Source of the DNA: Roseomonas alba
Lineage (GTDB): Bacteria; Pseudomonadota; Alphaproteobacteria; Acetobacterales; Acetobacteraceae
Direction: 5' to 3'
DNA length: 64,000 nucleotides
Assembly: GCF_019430885.1 (NCBI RefSeq)
Contig: NZ_JAHYBZ010000001.1
Coordinates: 310,001 to 374,000 of the forward strand
How positions within the stretch are numbered: position 1 is the stretch's first letter; each line of letters starts with the position of its first letter. This document shows, piece by piece, positions 1 to 8,108 of the stretch. Position numbers and translations under genes: made by a program. The notes under the pieces were generated by a model that did no database searches, was not told the DNA's origin, and saw nothing but the letters and a program-made list of their open reading frames with translations.

Positions 1-2464
1 TCGGGGTGGTATTGAAGACGAAGGCATCATTGCCGGCGCCACCCATAAGGACATCGCTTCCTGCTCCGCCGGCGAGCGTGTCGTTGCCGGCACCGCCGCT
101 CAACGTATCGTTGCCGAGCCCGCCGTTCTGCCTGTCGGAACCTGTCCCGCCATAGAGCACGTTGTCGAGCGCGTTGCCTGTCAGCGTGAGCCCTGCGACC
201 GTTCCCGCGGCGACCGCGATCTTCTCGAGGTTCGCGCCGAGGGCAAAGGACACGCTCGTTCGCACCAAGTCCGTCCCGGCGTTCACCCCCTCGACGATCC
301 GGTCGGTCGCCGAGTCAACGATGTACAGATCATCGCCGAACCCGCCCAACATAGTGTCACTGCCGGCACCGCCGATCAGCGTGTCGTTGCCTCCACGTCC
401 CTCAAGGCGGTTTGCGCCGGCATCACCGACCAGTCGATCGGAGCCAGTGGCCGAACCGATAAGATTCTCGACACCATCCAGGATGTCTCCCGCCGCATCA
501 CCGGTTGCCGTGACGGATCCGTCCAGCGCAATGGTGACGCCCTTGGACCAAAGGTAATCGGCCACATCGACGCCGGTCCCACCGACAAGGACATCGGCAC
601 CCGCTCCACCGGCCAGCGTGTCGTTGCCGTCGTCTCCTTGGAGAATATCGGCGTCCCCGCCACCATCCAGCCGATCCGCGTCAGCGCCCCCCACCAAATA
701 GTCGGCGCCGGCTCCGCCCAACAGGATGTCGGCGTCGCTGCCACCGGACAGGACGTCGTCACCGTCGTCCCCATAGAGCGTATTGGCCCCGGCGCCGCCA
801 TGCAGAATGTCGTTGCCCGCGTTCCCTAGAAGGCGGTCCGCGCCGTCTCCCCCCCAGATCACATCATTGCCGGTGCCGCCGTCGACCGTGTCGTTGCCGT
901 CACCGGCATCGGCAACGTCATTTCCCGTCCCTGCACGAAGCAGATCATTGCCGCTCCCGCCTCCGAGTTGATCGTCGTCCGCCCCACCGTCGAGCGTATC
1001 GTCGTCGGCACCGCCATCCAGGACGTCGAAGCCATTTGCGCCGAGGAGCAGGTCGGCCCCCTCGGCGCCGAGCAGGACGTCGTCCCCGATATCGCCTCGG
1101 AGGATATCGGCGCCGCTGTCGCCGGCCAGGAAATCCGCGCCTGCCCCACCATCGAGAGTATCGAGCCCCGCGCCGCCGAACAGGCTGTCGTCGCCAGCCT
1201 CGCCAAGCAGGCTGTCGCTGCCCAATCCGCCCCAGACGTAGTCGCCGTGGTTCCCCGCACGGACCGTATCGGCGCCGTCACCAGCATCGATGGTGTCAAC
1301 GCCCGAGCCGCCGAGAAGGAGGTCATTGCCGGACTGTCCGTTGATCAGATCCGCACCATCGCCGGCGTCGACAGTGTCGTCGCCGCCCTCGGCGGCCATC
1401 CAGTCATTGCCTGCCCCCGCCGTGATGCTGTCGGCGGCAGCCGTGCCCTGGATGCTGTCATTCAGTTCTGTGCCCAACCAGTGCGGGACGAATGTCCCCA
1501 CCGTACCCGTTGCGGCGCCCCAGTCGGCTTCCGCATAAACGATGCTATGGAGTCCGTCCTGTGAAACTGTGGTGAACCAGAGACGGAGCACGCCGCCGGA
1601 GAATTCGGCCTCGGGGCCCACCACGCGGCTGCCAGATGGCAGGCCAAGGCTGGCCGCGGAGACGATGGGCTCCGGTGCCACGTCCCATGGGCCGAGTGGA
1701 TTGTCCGCGACTGCGATCCCGATCACTCGATCGTCGCCATGAAGGCCGGTGAAAAAGAGGTACCACTTTCCGTCCGGCCCCTGGATCAGAGATGGCTCGG
1801 CAACGCCGTCGGCCATCCAAGACCGTGACGAATCCGCGACGAGGACCGGTTCGTCACGCTTCGTCCATGTCATGCCATCGTCGGATGTCGCCGCGAGCAG
1901 TCGGACGCCGAATTCCCCGCCGATCATCGTCGCGTCGGTGTAGGCGTGTCCGCAGTAGAGCATGAGATAGCCGGCATCGAAGGCGATGACGGTCGGACTG
2001 TAGACGGCGTCATTGTCGTACCAGCCAGGTGTGGGCGCCAGGACAGGCCCGCCGTCCACGACCGTGAAATTCGCACCATCGGTAGAAACGGCGGCGTAGA
2101 GCGCTGCGGGGAAGCCACTCATTGCCCCCGCGGTGTTCGCGTAGCCGGAATAGAGCAGGACGTAGGTGCTGCCGGCCTTGAATATGGAGGCCCCCTCAAC
2201 GTTGGCTGTGCCTGCGCTGTTGCCGCTGACGACTGTCCCGGCGCTCAGGTTACCGCCGATCTGCGTCCATGTGAGTCCATCCGTCGACACCGCCCCGGCG
2301 ATGACCGGGTGTGTGCCATCGGCAAGCTCGATCCCGTCGGTGTAAAATAGGCGCCAAATTGTGCCGTCGTTCAGAATTGTGGGGTCGCCGGCAGCGACAT
2401 TGCCATTGAAGGTTCCCCCCGCGACGGTGGACCACGAGGTGGAGGCGAGCGACGTCAGCGCCAT
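1..2464 (-). CDS. Secreted beta-propeller / RTX calcium-binding repeat protein (C-terminus beyond the window)
   Basis: About 821 codons lie in the window and the frame runs off the left edge. Residues 1 to about 325 repeat the pattern of a short exposed loop followed by hydrophobic strands (DGLTWTQIG, DGMTWTKRD, DGKWYLFFTG, AEPSLIQGPD), which fits a five-bladed GH43/GH32-like propeller. From about residue 335 there are dozens of GGxGxDxxx nonapeptides (such as GGAGNDTLS), a short non-repeat spacer, then more repeats ending GGAGNDAFVFNTTP, as in serralysin-type C-terminal domains. RTX domains bind calcium and usually mark type I secretion; no signal peptide is visible. Its place beside the exopolysaccharide genes suggests it modifies or binds that polymer (inference). 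An alternative ATG lies at 2497; neither start has a clear ribosome site. No type I secretion genes are in the window. Confidence 0.85.
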   Translation of the reverse strand, partial: MALTSLASTSWSTVAGGTFNGNVAAGDPTILNDGTIWRLFYTDGIELADGTHPVIAGAVSTDGLTWTQIGGNLSAGTVVSGNSAGTANVEGASIFKAGSTYVLLYSGYANTAGAMSGFPAALYAAVSTDGANFTVVDGGPVLAPTPGWYDNDAVYSPTVIAFDAGYLMLYCGHAYTDATMIGGEFGVRLLAATSDDGMTWTKRDEPVLVADSSRSWMADGVAEPSLIQGPDGKWYLFFTGLHGDDRVIGIAVADNPLGPWDVAPEPIVSAASLGLPSGSRVVGPEAEFSGGVLRLWFTTVSQDGLHSIVYAEADWGAATGTVGTFVPHWLGTELNDSIQGTAAADSITAGAGNDWMAAEGGDDTVDAGDGADLINGQSGNDLLLGGSGVDTIDAGDGADTVRAGNHGDYVWGGLGSDSLLGEAGDDSLFGGAGLDTLDGGAGADFLAGDSGADILRGDIGDDVLLGAEGADLLLGANGFDVLDGGADDDTLDGGADDDQLGGGSGNDLLRAGTGNDVADAGDGNDTVDGGTGNDVIWGGDGADRLLGNAGNDILHGGAGANTLYGDDGDDVLSGGSDADILLGGAGADYLVGGADADRLDGGGDADILQGDDGNDTLAGGAGADVLVGGTGVDVADYLWSKGVTIALDGSVTATGDAAGDILDGVENLIGSATGSDRLVGDAGANRLEGRGGNDTLIGGAGSDTMLGGFGDDLYIVDSATDRIVEGVNAGTDLVRTSVSFALGANLEKIAVAAGTVAGLTLTGNALDNVLYGGTGSDRQNGGLGNDTLSGGAGNDTLAGGAGSDVLMGGAGNDAFVFNTTP

Positions 2465-2497
2465 GCCGGGACCCGCCGGGCGTGACCGGCCCAGCAT

Positions 2498-2777
2498 GCA
2501 TCAGACCCATCGGACTCACTCAATGTTTGTGGTTTCACGCCCAGCAATCCCGCTAGAAGTTCGAAAGATAAGGTCGATACAACCAGCGGTGACCACTGCA
2601 CAACCATATATGTACAAAAAAGAAATTACTTGAACAGGAATATGATTTGAAAAGGCAATAATGAAATTTTATATTTTTACATTTGATAAAATTGGGGAAA
2701 TTTTTGGATTCCCAGCGCCGCCCGTGCTTTGCGGAATAGGCGAGCGTCCTCGGCAGTAATTTGGTTGTACTCGGGGC
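2498..2777. other. AT-rich intergenic stretch between RTX gene and nucleotidyltransferase
   Basis: About 2560 to 2710 is strikingly AT-rich in an otherwise GC-rich window, with runs of A and T. It lies directly upstream of the RTX gene and so probably carries its promoter, and it may be a site for an H-NS-like silencer (inference). The 2677-2777 part also holds a coding-like reading frame described under findings. No complete gene is visible. Confidence 0.5.
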
Positions 2778-3494
2778 TCAAACGCCGTCGGGCAGGAACC
2801 TCGTCAAGTTTTCGGAAAAAATCGTCTGCGCACGCTCAAGCTCGCCTTGGTTCCCAAGGTCCAGCCACAGCGCATCTGGTGTATAGGCCTGAACCTTTCG
2901 GTTCTGCTCGATGAGTTTCAACACGAGTGTAGGGGCGTCGAGATATTTTCCCGGTGGAATGAACTGCTGGACGCTAGGCGAGTATACATAGACACCCATG
3001 CTTGCCGCATAGATGTGTGTCGGCTTTTCGTCGTAACCAGCGACGCGCCCCTCCTCCGTAAGGTCCAGCACGCCCAGTTCGATCCGTGTCCGGTGATGCA
3101 CGACGCCAACCGTCAGTTCAGCCTGCGTCTCGAGATGGCTGCGATACATGGCGGCGAAATCCATCGTGGTCAGAATGTCGCCATTCAGCACGAAGAACGG
3201 GGCGTCGAGGCCTTCGATGCTTCCAACGGCCCCAGCAGTGCCAAGGGGCTCCTGTTCCGTGTGGTAGCGGATCCTGACACGTTTCGAGATGGCGCTGTGG
3301 TCGAGGTAACTCCTTATCAGCGGGCCAAGGTAACCGATCGAGATGATCGCTTCGTCCACGCCAGCCCGTGCGAGTTGGCGGAGCAGGATCTCAAGGATCG
3401 GCAACTCGCCTACCGGCATCAACGGCTTCGGCAACACCGTCGTGAACGGCCTGAGGCGCAAGCCCTTGCCTCCAGCCATGATGACAGCCTTCAT
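2778..3494 (-). CDS. NTP-transferase family sugar-1-phosphate nucleotidyltransferase
   Basis: The 238-residue protein opens with the nucleotidyltransferase signature: MAGGKG at 6-11, then RPFT and PKPL up to residue 25. LNGDIL near residue 100 provides the metal-binding Asp. It should convert a sugar 1-phosphate and NTP to NDP-sugar and pyrophosphate in the cytoplasm. The length matches short single-domain members rather than RmlA (about 290) or GlmU, which carries an added acyltransferase domain. It lies 15 nt downstream of a sugar epimerase and probably shares its transcript, supplying an activated precursor to the exopolysaccharide pathway. The sugar and nucleotide specificity cannot be read from sequence; glucose, mannose and heptose phosphates are all possible. 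Confidence 0.88.
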   Translation of the reverse strand: MKAVIMAGGKGLRLRPFTTVLPKPLMPVGELPILEILLRQLARAGVDEAIISIGYLGPLIRSYLDHSAISKRVRIRYHTEQEPLGTAGAVGSIEGLDAPFFVLNGDILTTMDFAAMYRSHLETQAELTVGVVHHRTRIELGVLDLTEEGRVAGYDEKPTHIYAASMGVYVYSPSVQQFIPPGKYLDAPTLVLKLIEQNRKVQAYTPDALWLDLGNQGELERAQTIFSENLTRFLPDGV

Positions 3495-3509
3495 GTGCGC
3501 CTCCCTCGA

Positions 3510-4502
3510 TCAGACATGGTACGAGCCCTGGACCAGAAAGCCGGGGTGACGCCGTACCCAGTCCACAGTCGCCGCGATCCCATGCTCGAAGCTCGTCGTC
3601 GGACGCCAGCCGAGCAGTCGCTCGCCTTTGCGCGCATCGGCGATCAAACGCACTACTTCGCTCTTTTCCGGGCGTATGCGCATCTCGTCGGTTTCAATCG
3701 GCAAATCGCGCCCAATAACACGCAGGATTGCCGCCGCCGCCTCGCCAATCGTGATCTCGATGCCGGTCCCGAGGTTGACCACCTCGCCGAGTGTGTCCGG
3801 GGATTCCGCCACGCGGATCGCGCCTTCCACCGTGTCGACGACGAAGAGGAAGTCGCGCGTGGGCGTGAGCGCACCCAGGCTGATGCGGTCGCGTGAGAGT
3901 GCCTGTGCGATAATCGTCGGCAGCACTGCGCGCGCCGGCTGGCGCGGACCAAACGTGTTGAACGGCCGGCACAGCGCAACTGGCGTGCCGAACGACCGCC
4001 AGTAGCTCAACGCGAGCGCATCCGCCGCGACCTTGCTTGCCGCATAGGGCGATTGCGGCTGCAAGGGATGCGCCTCATCGATCGGGGCATAGATCGCCGA
4101 GCCATAGACCTCGCTCGTCGAGAAGGCGACGAGCTTCGACACGCTGTGACGCCGGCACGCCTCCAGGACATGGGCAGTACCGATGGCGTTGGTCTGCATC
4201 ACGTCGAGTGGATGCACGTACGAGTAGGGGATGCCGATATGTGCGGCGAGGTGGAACACGACCTCCTGCGACGCCACCGCACCATCCACGCCCGCCGGAT
4301 CCTTGAGGTCGCCCATGATGATGCGCAGCGCCGCGCGTGTCGTCTTCGGCATGTCGTCCACCGCGCCGGCGACGCCGCGGGAACTGTAGCGCGTGAAGAT
4401 GGTGACCTCCGCCCCGCGTGCGAGGAGCGCCTCACAGAGGTGCGAACCGATGAAGCCGGCGCCGCCCGTAACCAGAACCTTCTTGCCGCGCCAGAAGCTC
4501 AT
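3510..4502 (-). CDS. NAD-dependent sugar epimerase/dehydratase (extended SDR)
   Basis: A 330-residue extended short-chain dehydrogenase. It has the Rossmann motif TGGAGFIG at 12-19, FSTSEVYG, and the catalytic YAASK near residue 150. FGPRQ follows, as in dTDP-glucose 4,6-dehydratases and UDP-sugar epimerases. The start is placed at the ATG at 4502, which has AGGAGGG upstream; the open frame continues 39 codons further but that extension is Arg/Pro-rich and looks non-coding. It acts on NDP-sugars, probably the product of the nucleotidyltransferase 15 nt downstream. Whether it is an epimerase or a 4,6-dehydratase is not resolved. Confidence 0.88.
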   Translation of the reverse strand: MSFWRGKKVLVTGGAGFIGSHLCEALLARGAEVTIFTRYSSRGVAGAVDDMPKTTRAALRIIMGDLKDPAGVDGAVASQEVVFHLAAHIGIPYSYVHPLDVMQTNAIGTAHVLEACRRHSVSKLVAFSTSEVYGSAIYAPIDEAHPLQPQSPYAASKVAADALALSYWRSFGTPVALCRPFNTFGPRQPARAVLPTIIAQALSRDRISLGALTPTRDFLFVVDTVEGAIRVAESPDTLGEVVNLGTGIEITIGEAAAAILRVIGRDLPIETDEMRIRPEKSEVVRLIADARKGERLLGWRPTTSFEHGIAATVDWVRRHPGFLVQGSYHV

Positions 4503-4643
4503 GAGATCGATAGCCCTCCTGTGAAACCTTGTCCGGTGCGGAGATCTCCGCGGGAACCCGCCGGGAATGCCGAAGCGATGACGGCAGCGCCCCGCCGGCG
4601 GCACGGGCGTGGTGCGCACGGCCTCGTAGGCCGCGGGTCCCGA

Positions 4644-5750
4644 TCACGTCGCATGGTGCGCATGTTGCCCACCCGCCGCCGTGAACATCGCCGCCAGCGA
4701 GTCCGGTAGCGCGATCTCTGCACTCCAACCGGTATCCGCGGCGATCCGCGCGGGATCGCCGTAGTGGATCGAAGGCTGGTCGGCGCGAAGCCGCGCCTCA
4801 TCGACGACCCAATCGAAGTGACGGGGACTTGCTGCGCGAAGCGCCTGAAGCAACGCCGATACCGGTCGTGGACGCCCGCTGCAGATATTGTAGGCGCCGC
4901 CAAGGCCCCGCGATGCCAGGCTGAGCAGCGCACGCGCAACGTCGCGCACGTCAACCCAGTCGCGCTCGGCGGTGATGTCGCCGACGCGGATCCGGACCGG
5001 CCCATCACCTGGCGCGGCGAGAATCTGGCTGATGAAGGTCGCCGGCACCAAGTGCTCGGCTTGCCCCGGGCCGATGACATTGAATGGAACCGCGAGCGTG
5101 ACCGACAAGCCCGTCGCTTGCGCGAAGTCGAGTGCGACGCTCCCCGCAGCCGCCTTGGAGATTCCGTAAAGGCCCGTGGGCCTGCAGGCATCGTCCTCCC
5201 GCAGGCCACGACCGATCCTTGCGAGCGGACCGTACTGGGCCGCGGACCCGACAACGAGCACTTTCCGCACGCCGGCGTTCAGCGCCGCCTGCAGGAGCAT
5301 CTCTGTTGCGAGCACATTGAGCTCGAGCATGGCCCGACGTGCCGGCAGGTCACGCGGCGGGGCCGAGACGCCGGCGAGATGGAACACCAGATCGGGGCGC
5401 GCCGCCGCCAGGGCCGCGTCAAGAACCGCGGCATCTCGGACGTCGCCCGCGGCATGGCGCACTGGGGCGCCCATCTCGGTGACCGGCGCACTTCTGCCAA
5501 AGCACGTCACTCGGCAACCAACATCAACCAGCAGCGGCAACAGCGCGCGGCCGACGAAGCCCGAAGCCCCGGTCAGAAAGACAGATGTGCCTGCCAGAGT
5601 ATCGATGCCAGCCTCCCCACGAGCAATCACACGATCGCCGATGCGCCACGTCCGCCGGCGCATCCGCGGCGCGAACGCGTCCAGACGGTCCATTCCGGCC
5701 GGCGGCCAATCGGAGCCTCCTTGCCGCAACGTCAGCGCCAAATGTTTCAC
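4644..5750 (-). CDS. NAD-dependent epimerase/dehydratase, GDP-6-deoxy-hexulose reductase-like
   Basis: A 368-residue SDR with TGASGFVG at 60-67 and the catalytic YGISK near residue 195. VPFNVIGPGQ and the later RDWVDVRDVA and YNICSG segments resemble the RMD family, which reduces GDP-4-keto-6-deoxymannose to GDP-D-rhamnose. Paired with the preceding dehydratase-like enzyme, this suggests a deoxysugar such as D-rhamnose in the polymer (inference). The first 50 residues before the Rossmann fold are unusually long, so the true start may be one of the internal Met codons (5693 or 5663). It is divergent from the GT4 gene at 5813. Confidence 0.82.
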   Translation of the reverse strand: MKHLALTLRQGGSDWPPAGMDRLDAFAPRMRRRTWRIGDRVIARGEAGIDTLAGTSVFLTGASGFVGRALLPLLVDVGCRVTCFGRSAPVTEMGAPVRHAAGDVRDAAVLDAALAAARPDLVFHLAGVSAPPRDLPARRAMLELNVLATEMLLQAALNAGVRKVLVVGSAAQYGPLARIGRGLREDDACRPTGLYGISKAAAGSVALDFAQATGLSVTLAVPFNVIGPGQAEHLVPATFISQILAAPGDGPVRIRVGDITAERDWVDVRDVARALLSLASRGLGGAYNICSGRPRPVSALLQALRAASPRHFDWVVDEARLRADQPSIHYGDPARIAADTGWSAEIALPDSLAAMFTAAGGQHAHHAT

Positions 5751-5812
5751 ATTCGAAGCGGCCTTCGCTATAGTTCTTGAGTGTCGGCGGGAAATTCCAA
5801 CGGGACCTCGCG

Positions 5813-6934
5813 ATGGCTCGCATTCTGATCAACGCCATGGCGATGGGCGCCGTGAAGACCGGAGTCGGGCGCTTCATCGATGAGCTCCTGACCGCACTCT
5901 CGGGGATCGACGGCGACAACGAGTACAACGTCTACACAACCGAACTCGGCCGGCGGGAGCTCCAGCTCGGTCCAAACTTCACGGTGCACGCACCGAGGCT
6001 CTCGCGGCCCGTGCGACTGGTCTGGGAGCAATTGGTTCTGCCGAGCTTGGTGCGTCGCCATGGCGCGGAACTGCTGCACGGTCAGGGCTTCACACTCCCG
6101 CTGCGCAAGACCAGCCGGCAGGTCGTTACAATCTATGACATGACGTGGTTCAGCCACGGCCAGACCCATGAACGCGTCAAGACTGCCTATTTTCGAACCC
6201 TGATCCCGCGTGCGCTGCAGCAGGCAGACCACATCCTCGCGATTTCGGAAAGCACCGCCGCCGATATCCGCGCGTTGTTTCCCGCAGCCGGCGCGCGTGT
6301 GGTGACGACGCCGGGTGGCGTCGGGCCACACTTCTTCAGGCGCCCCAGCGAGGAAGCGACGCAGACGGTGCTCCGGCGGTTCGGGATCGACGGGCCATTT
6401 CTTCTTTCAGTCGGCACTTTGCAGCCACGCAAGAACCTGCCCCGCTTGCTCGAGGCTTTCGCGTTGCTGAAGCGCGAGGGATCAATCCCGCATCGCCTGG
6501 TCCTCTGCGGCGAGCCCGGCTGGGCAAACAGCGACGTCTACAAGCGCGCACAGGCACCGGATCTTGCCGGGCAAGTGCTCTTCACGGGCTTCATCGCGGA
6601 TTCCGACCTCGTCGGCCTCTATGCGGCCTGCGACGTCTTCGCCTATCCGTCGCTCTACGAAGGCTTTGGCCTCCCCGTGGTCGAGGCGATGGCGGCGGGT
6701 GTCGCGGTCCTCACCTCCGATAATTCGTCGCTGCGGGAAGTGGCAGGTGACGCCGCATTGCTCTGCAATCCGATGTCGGTCGAGGACATCGCGGCGAAGC
6801 TGCGGCTGCTCGCGGAGGATCCTGCAATGCGTCAGGACTTCGTCGCCCGGGGGCGACGGCGTGCGGAATTCTACACCTGGCAGGAATGCGCGCGCCGGAC
6901 GCTCAACGCCTATCGCGACGCGCTGGCGACCTAG
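5813..6934 (+). CDS. GT4 family glycosyltransferase
   Basis: A 373-residue retaining GT-B glycosyltransferase. The N-terminus MARILINAMAMG and GVGRF form the acceptor-side loop; LSVGTLQPRKNL near the middle opens the nucleotide-sugar domain; YEGFGLPVVEAMAAG carries the family's EX7E acidic motif. SLREVAGDAALL follows, as in mannosyl- and rhamnosyltransferases of the WbaZ/MtfB type. It would add a sugar to the growing lipid-linked repeat at the inner membrane. The ATG at 5813 is chosen because the conserved N-terminal strand starts there; a TTG at 5777 would add 12 atypical residues. Confidence 0.9.
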   Translation: MARILINAMAMGAVKTGVGRFIDELLTALSGIDGDNEYNVYTTELGRRELQLGPNFTVHAPRLSRPVRLVWEQLVLPSLVRRHGAELLHGQGFTLPLRKTSRQVVTIYDMTWFSHGQTHERVKTAYFRTLIPRALQQADHILAISESTAADIRALFPAAGARVVTTPGGVGPHFFRRPSEEATQTVLRRFGIDGPFLLSVGTLQPRKNLPRLLEAFALLKREGSIPHRLVLCGEPGWANSDVYKRAQAPDLAGQVLFTGFIADSDLVGLYAACDVFAYPSLYEGFGLPVVEAMAAGVAVLTSDNSSLREVAGDAALLCNPMSVEDIAAKLRLLAEDPAMRQDFVARGRRRAEFYTWQECARRTLNAYRDALAT

Positions 6935-7076
6935 GGCCAGCCATGGATCCAGCGCAAACCATGGCCTGCGTCGACAGAGGGCAAGGCTTCGTCGTCCCTC
7001 ATGGACGCGATGCCGTTGCCGTTGCCGTCGCAGCGTGGGTGTCCTGGCGCCCACCGAGCACAGGTTGGAGTACCCC

Positions 7077-7913
7077 GTGACACGGACCGAAGAACCCACC
7101 TCTGGTGCGGACCGCATCGACCGCGAAAGCAGCCACTGGGATGCAGTGGCTGCAGCCGAGATCGCGGAATACGGTGAGGCGCTCGCCGTCCTGCCCGCCG
7201 ACCTGCACGATCGCGCAAAGCCGTGGTTGCCTTTCCTCGATCTGCCGGTGCTCACCGCCTGCCTGTTCGAGCGGTTGGGCGACCTCTCTGGCCGTCGCAT
7301 CCTGGACCTTGGCACGGGGAATGGCTTCCTCGCGACGGCGCTCGCGCATCGCGGCGCGGAGGTCATAGCAGTGGACGTCTCTCGCGCCTCGCTCGCCTTG
7401 GCGCGTCAGCGGGCGGAACGAAGTGGCGTCCTCGACCGCATCACCTTTCACCTGGCGAGCGCTGAAAGCACCGGGCTGCCAGATGCGTCCTGCGATGCCG
7501 CCTGTGGTCTCTTCGTGCTGCATCACACGCAGCTCGCGTCGTCGGCCGCGGAGTTGTCTCGCGTATTGCGGCCCGGCGCGCCGGCGGCCTTCGTCGAAAC
7601 CATGGGCTTCAACCCGCTGCTCTCAGCCGCCCGGCGGATCCTGCCCGGGCGCTTTGGGATCGAGAAGGCTTCGACCGACGACGAGGCACCGCTTTCTCCC
7701 TCCGCCGTCCGGGGCTTTGGCGAGGTCTTCCAGGGCAGCGTCGCGGTCGAGTGGCCGACCGTCGTGTGCGCGCGAATGCTCTGCTACTTGCCCTTCATGC
7801 GTGGACGGCTCGCCTCGGCTGTGCTGCGAACAGCCGATCGAGGCCTTGGCAAGGTGCCTGGAATGGGGCGGACGAGTTACTTCGGCCTCGTCTGCCTGCG
7901 TCGCAGCGACTGA
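7077..7913 (+). CDS. Class I SAM-dependent methyltransferase
   Basis: A 278-residue protein whose motif I is LDLGTGNGFLA (about residues 78-88), followed by an acidic VDVSRASL strand and LPDASCDAACGLFVLHH, as in the Methyltransf_11 family. GTG at 7077 is preceded at close range by TTGGAG. It probably O-methylates a sugar or a lipid carrier product of the exopolysaccharide locus, judged only from position. About 140 nt without features separate it from the GT4 gene, so it may share that transcript. Confidence 0.85.
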   Translation: MTRTEEPTSGADRIDRESSHWDAVAAAEIAEYGEALAVLPADLHDRAKPWLPFLDLPVLTACLFERLGDLSGRRILDLGTGNGFLATALAHRGAEVIAVDVSRASLALARQRAERSGVLDRITFHLASAESTGLPDASCDAACGLFVLHHTQLASSAAELSRVLRPGAPAAFVETMGFNPLLSAARRILPGRFGIEKASTDDEAPLSPSAVRGFGEVFQGSVAVEWPTVVCARMLCYLPFMRGRLASAVLRTADRGLGKVPGMGRTSYFGLVCLRRSD

Positions 7914-8108
7914 ACCGCATGGCGGGCTGATGTTACACGCAAGCGCCGTCCCTGCGGTCGAGCCGCAACTCCTCCGGCGTGAGGTCCTGGGCCGCGTCGG
8001 CCGCGAGCACATCCCAGTGCGGTGGCTCCCGAGGATGCGGACGCGGCGCGCTTCCGACGGTGCATCACGGCTTCCATTCGGGTAGCTGCGAGCAGCCCGT
8101 CGTCATGT

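Noticed and set aside
400..1460. Short tandem repeats that might be a CRISPR array
   Set aside because: They are the 27-nt coding period of RTX nonapeptides, varied in sequence and in frame.
162..1564. Plus-strand frames with Val/Ala/Pro-rich repeats
   Set aside because: They are the complement of the RTX repeats on the minus strand.
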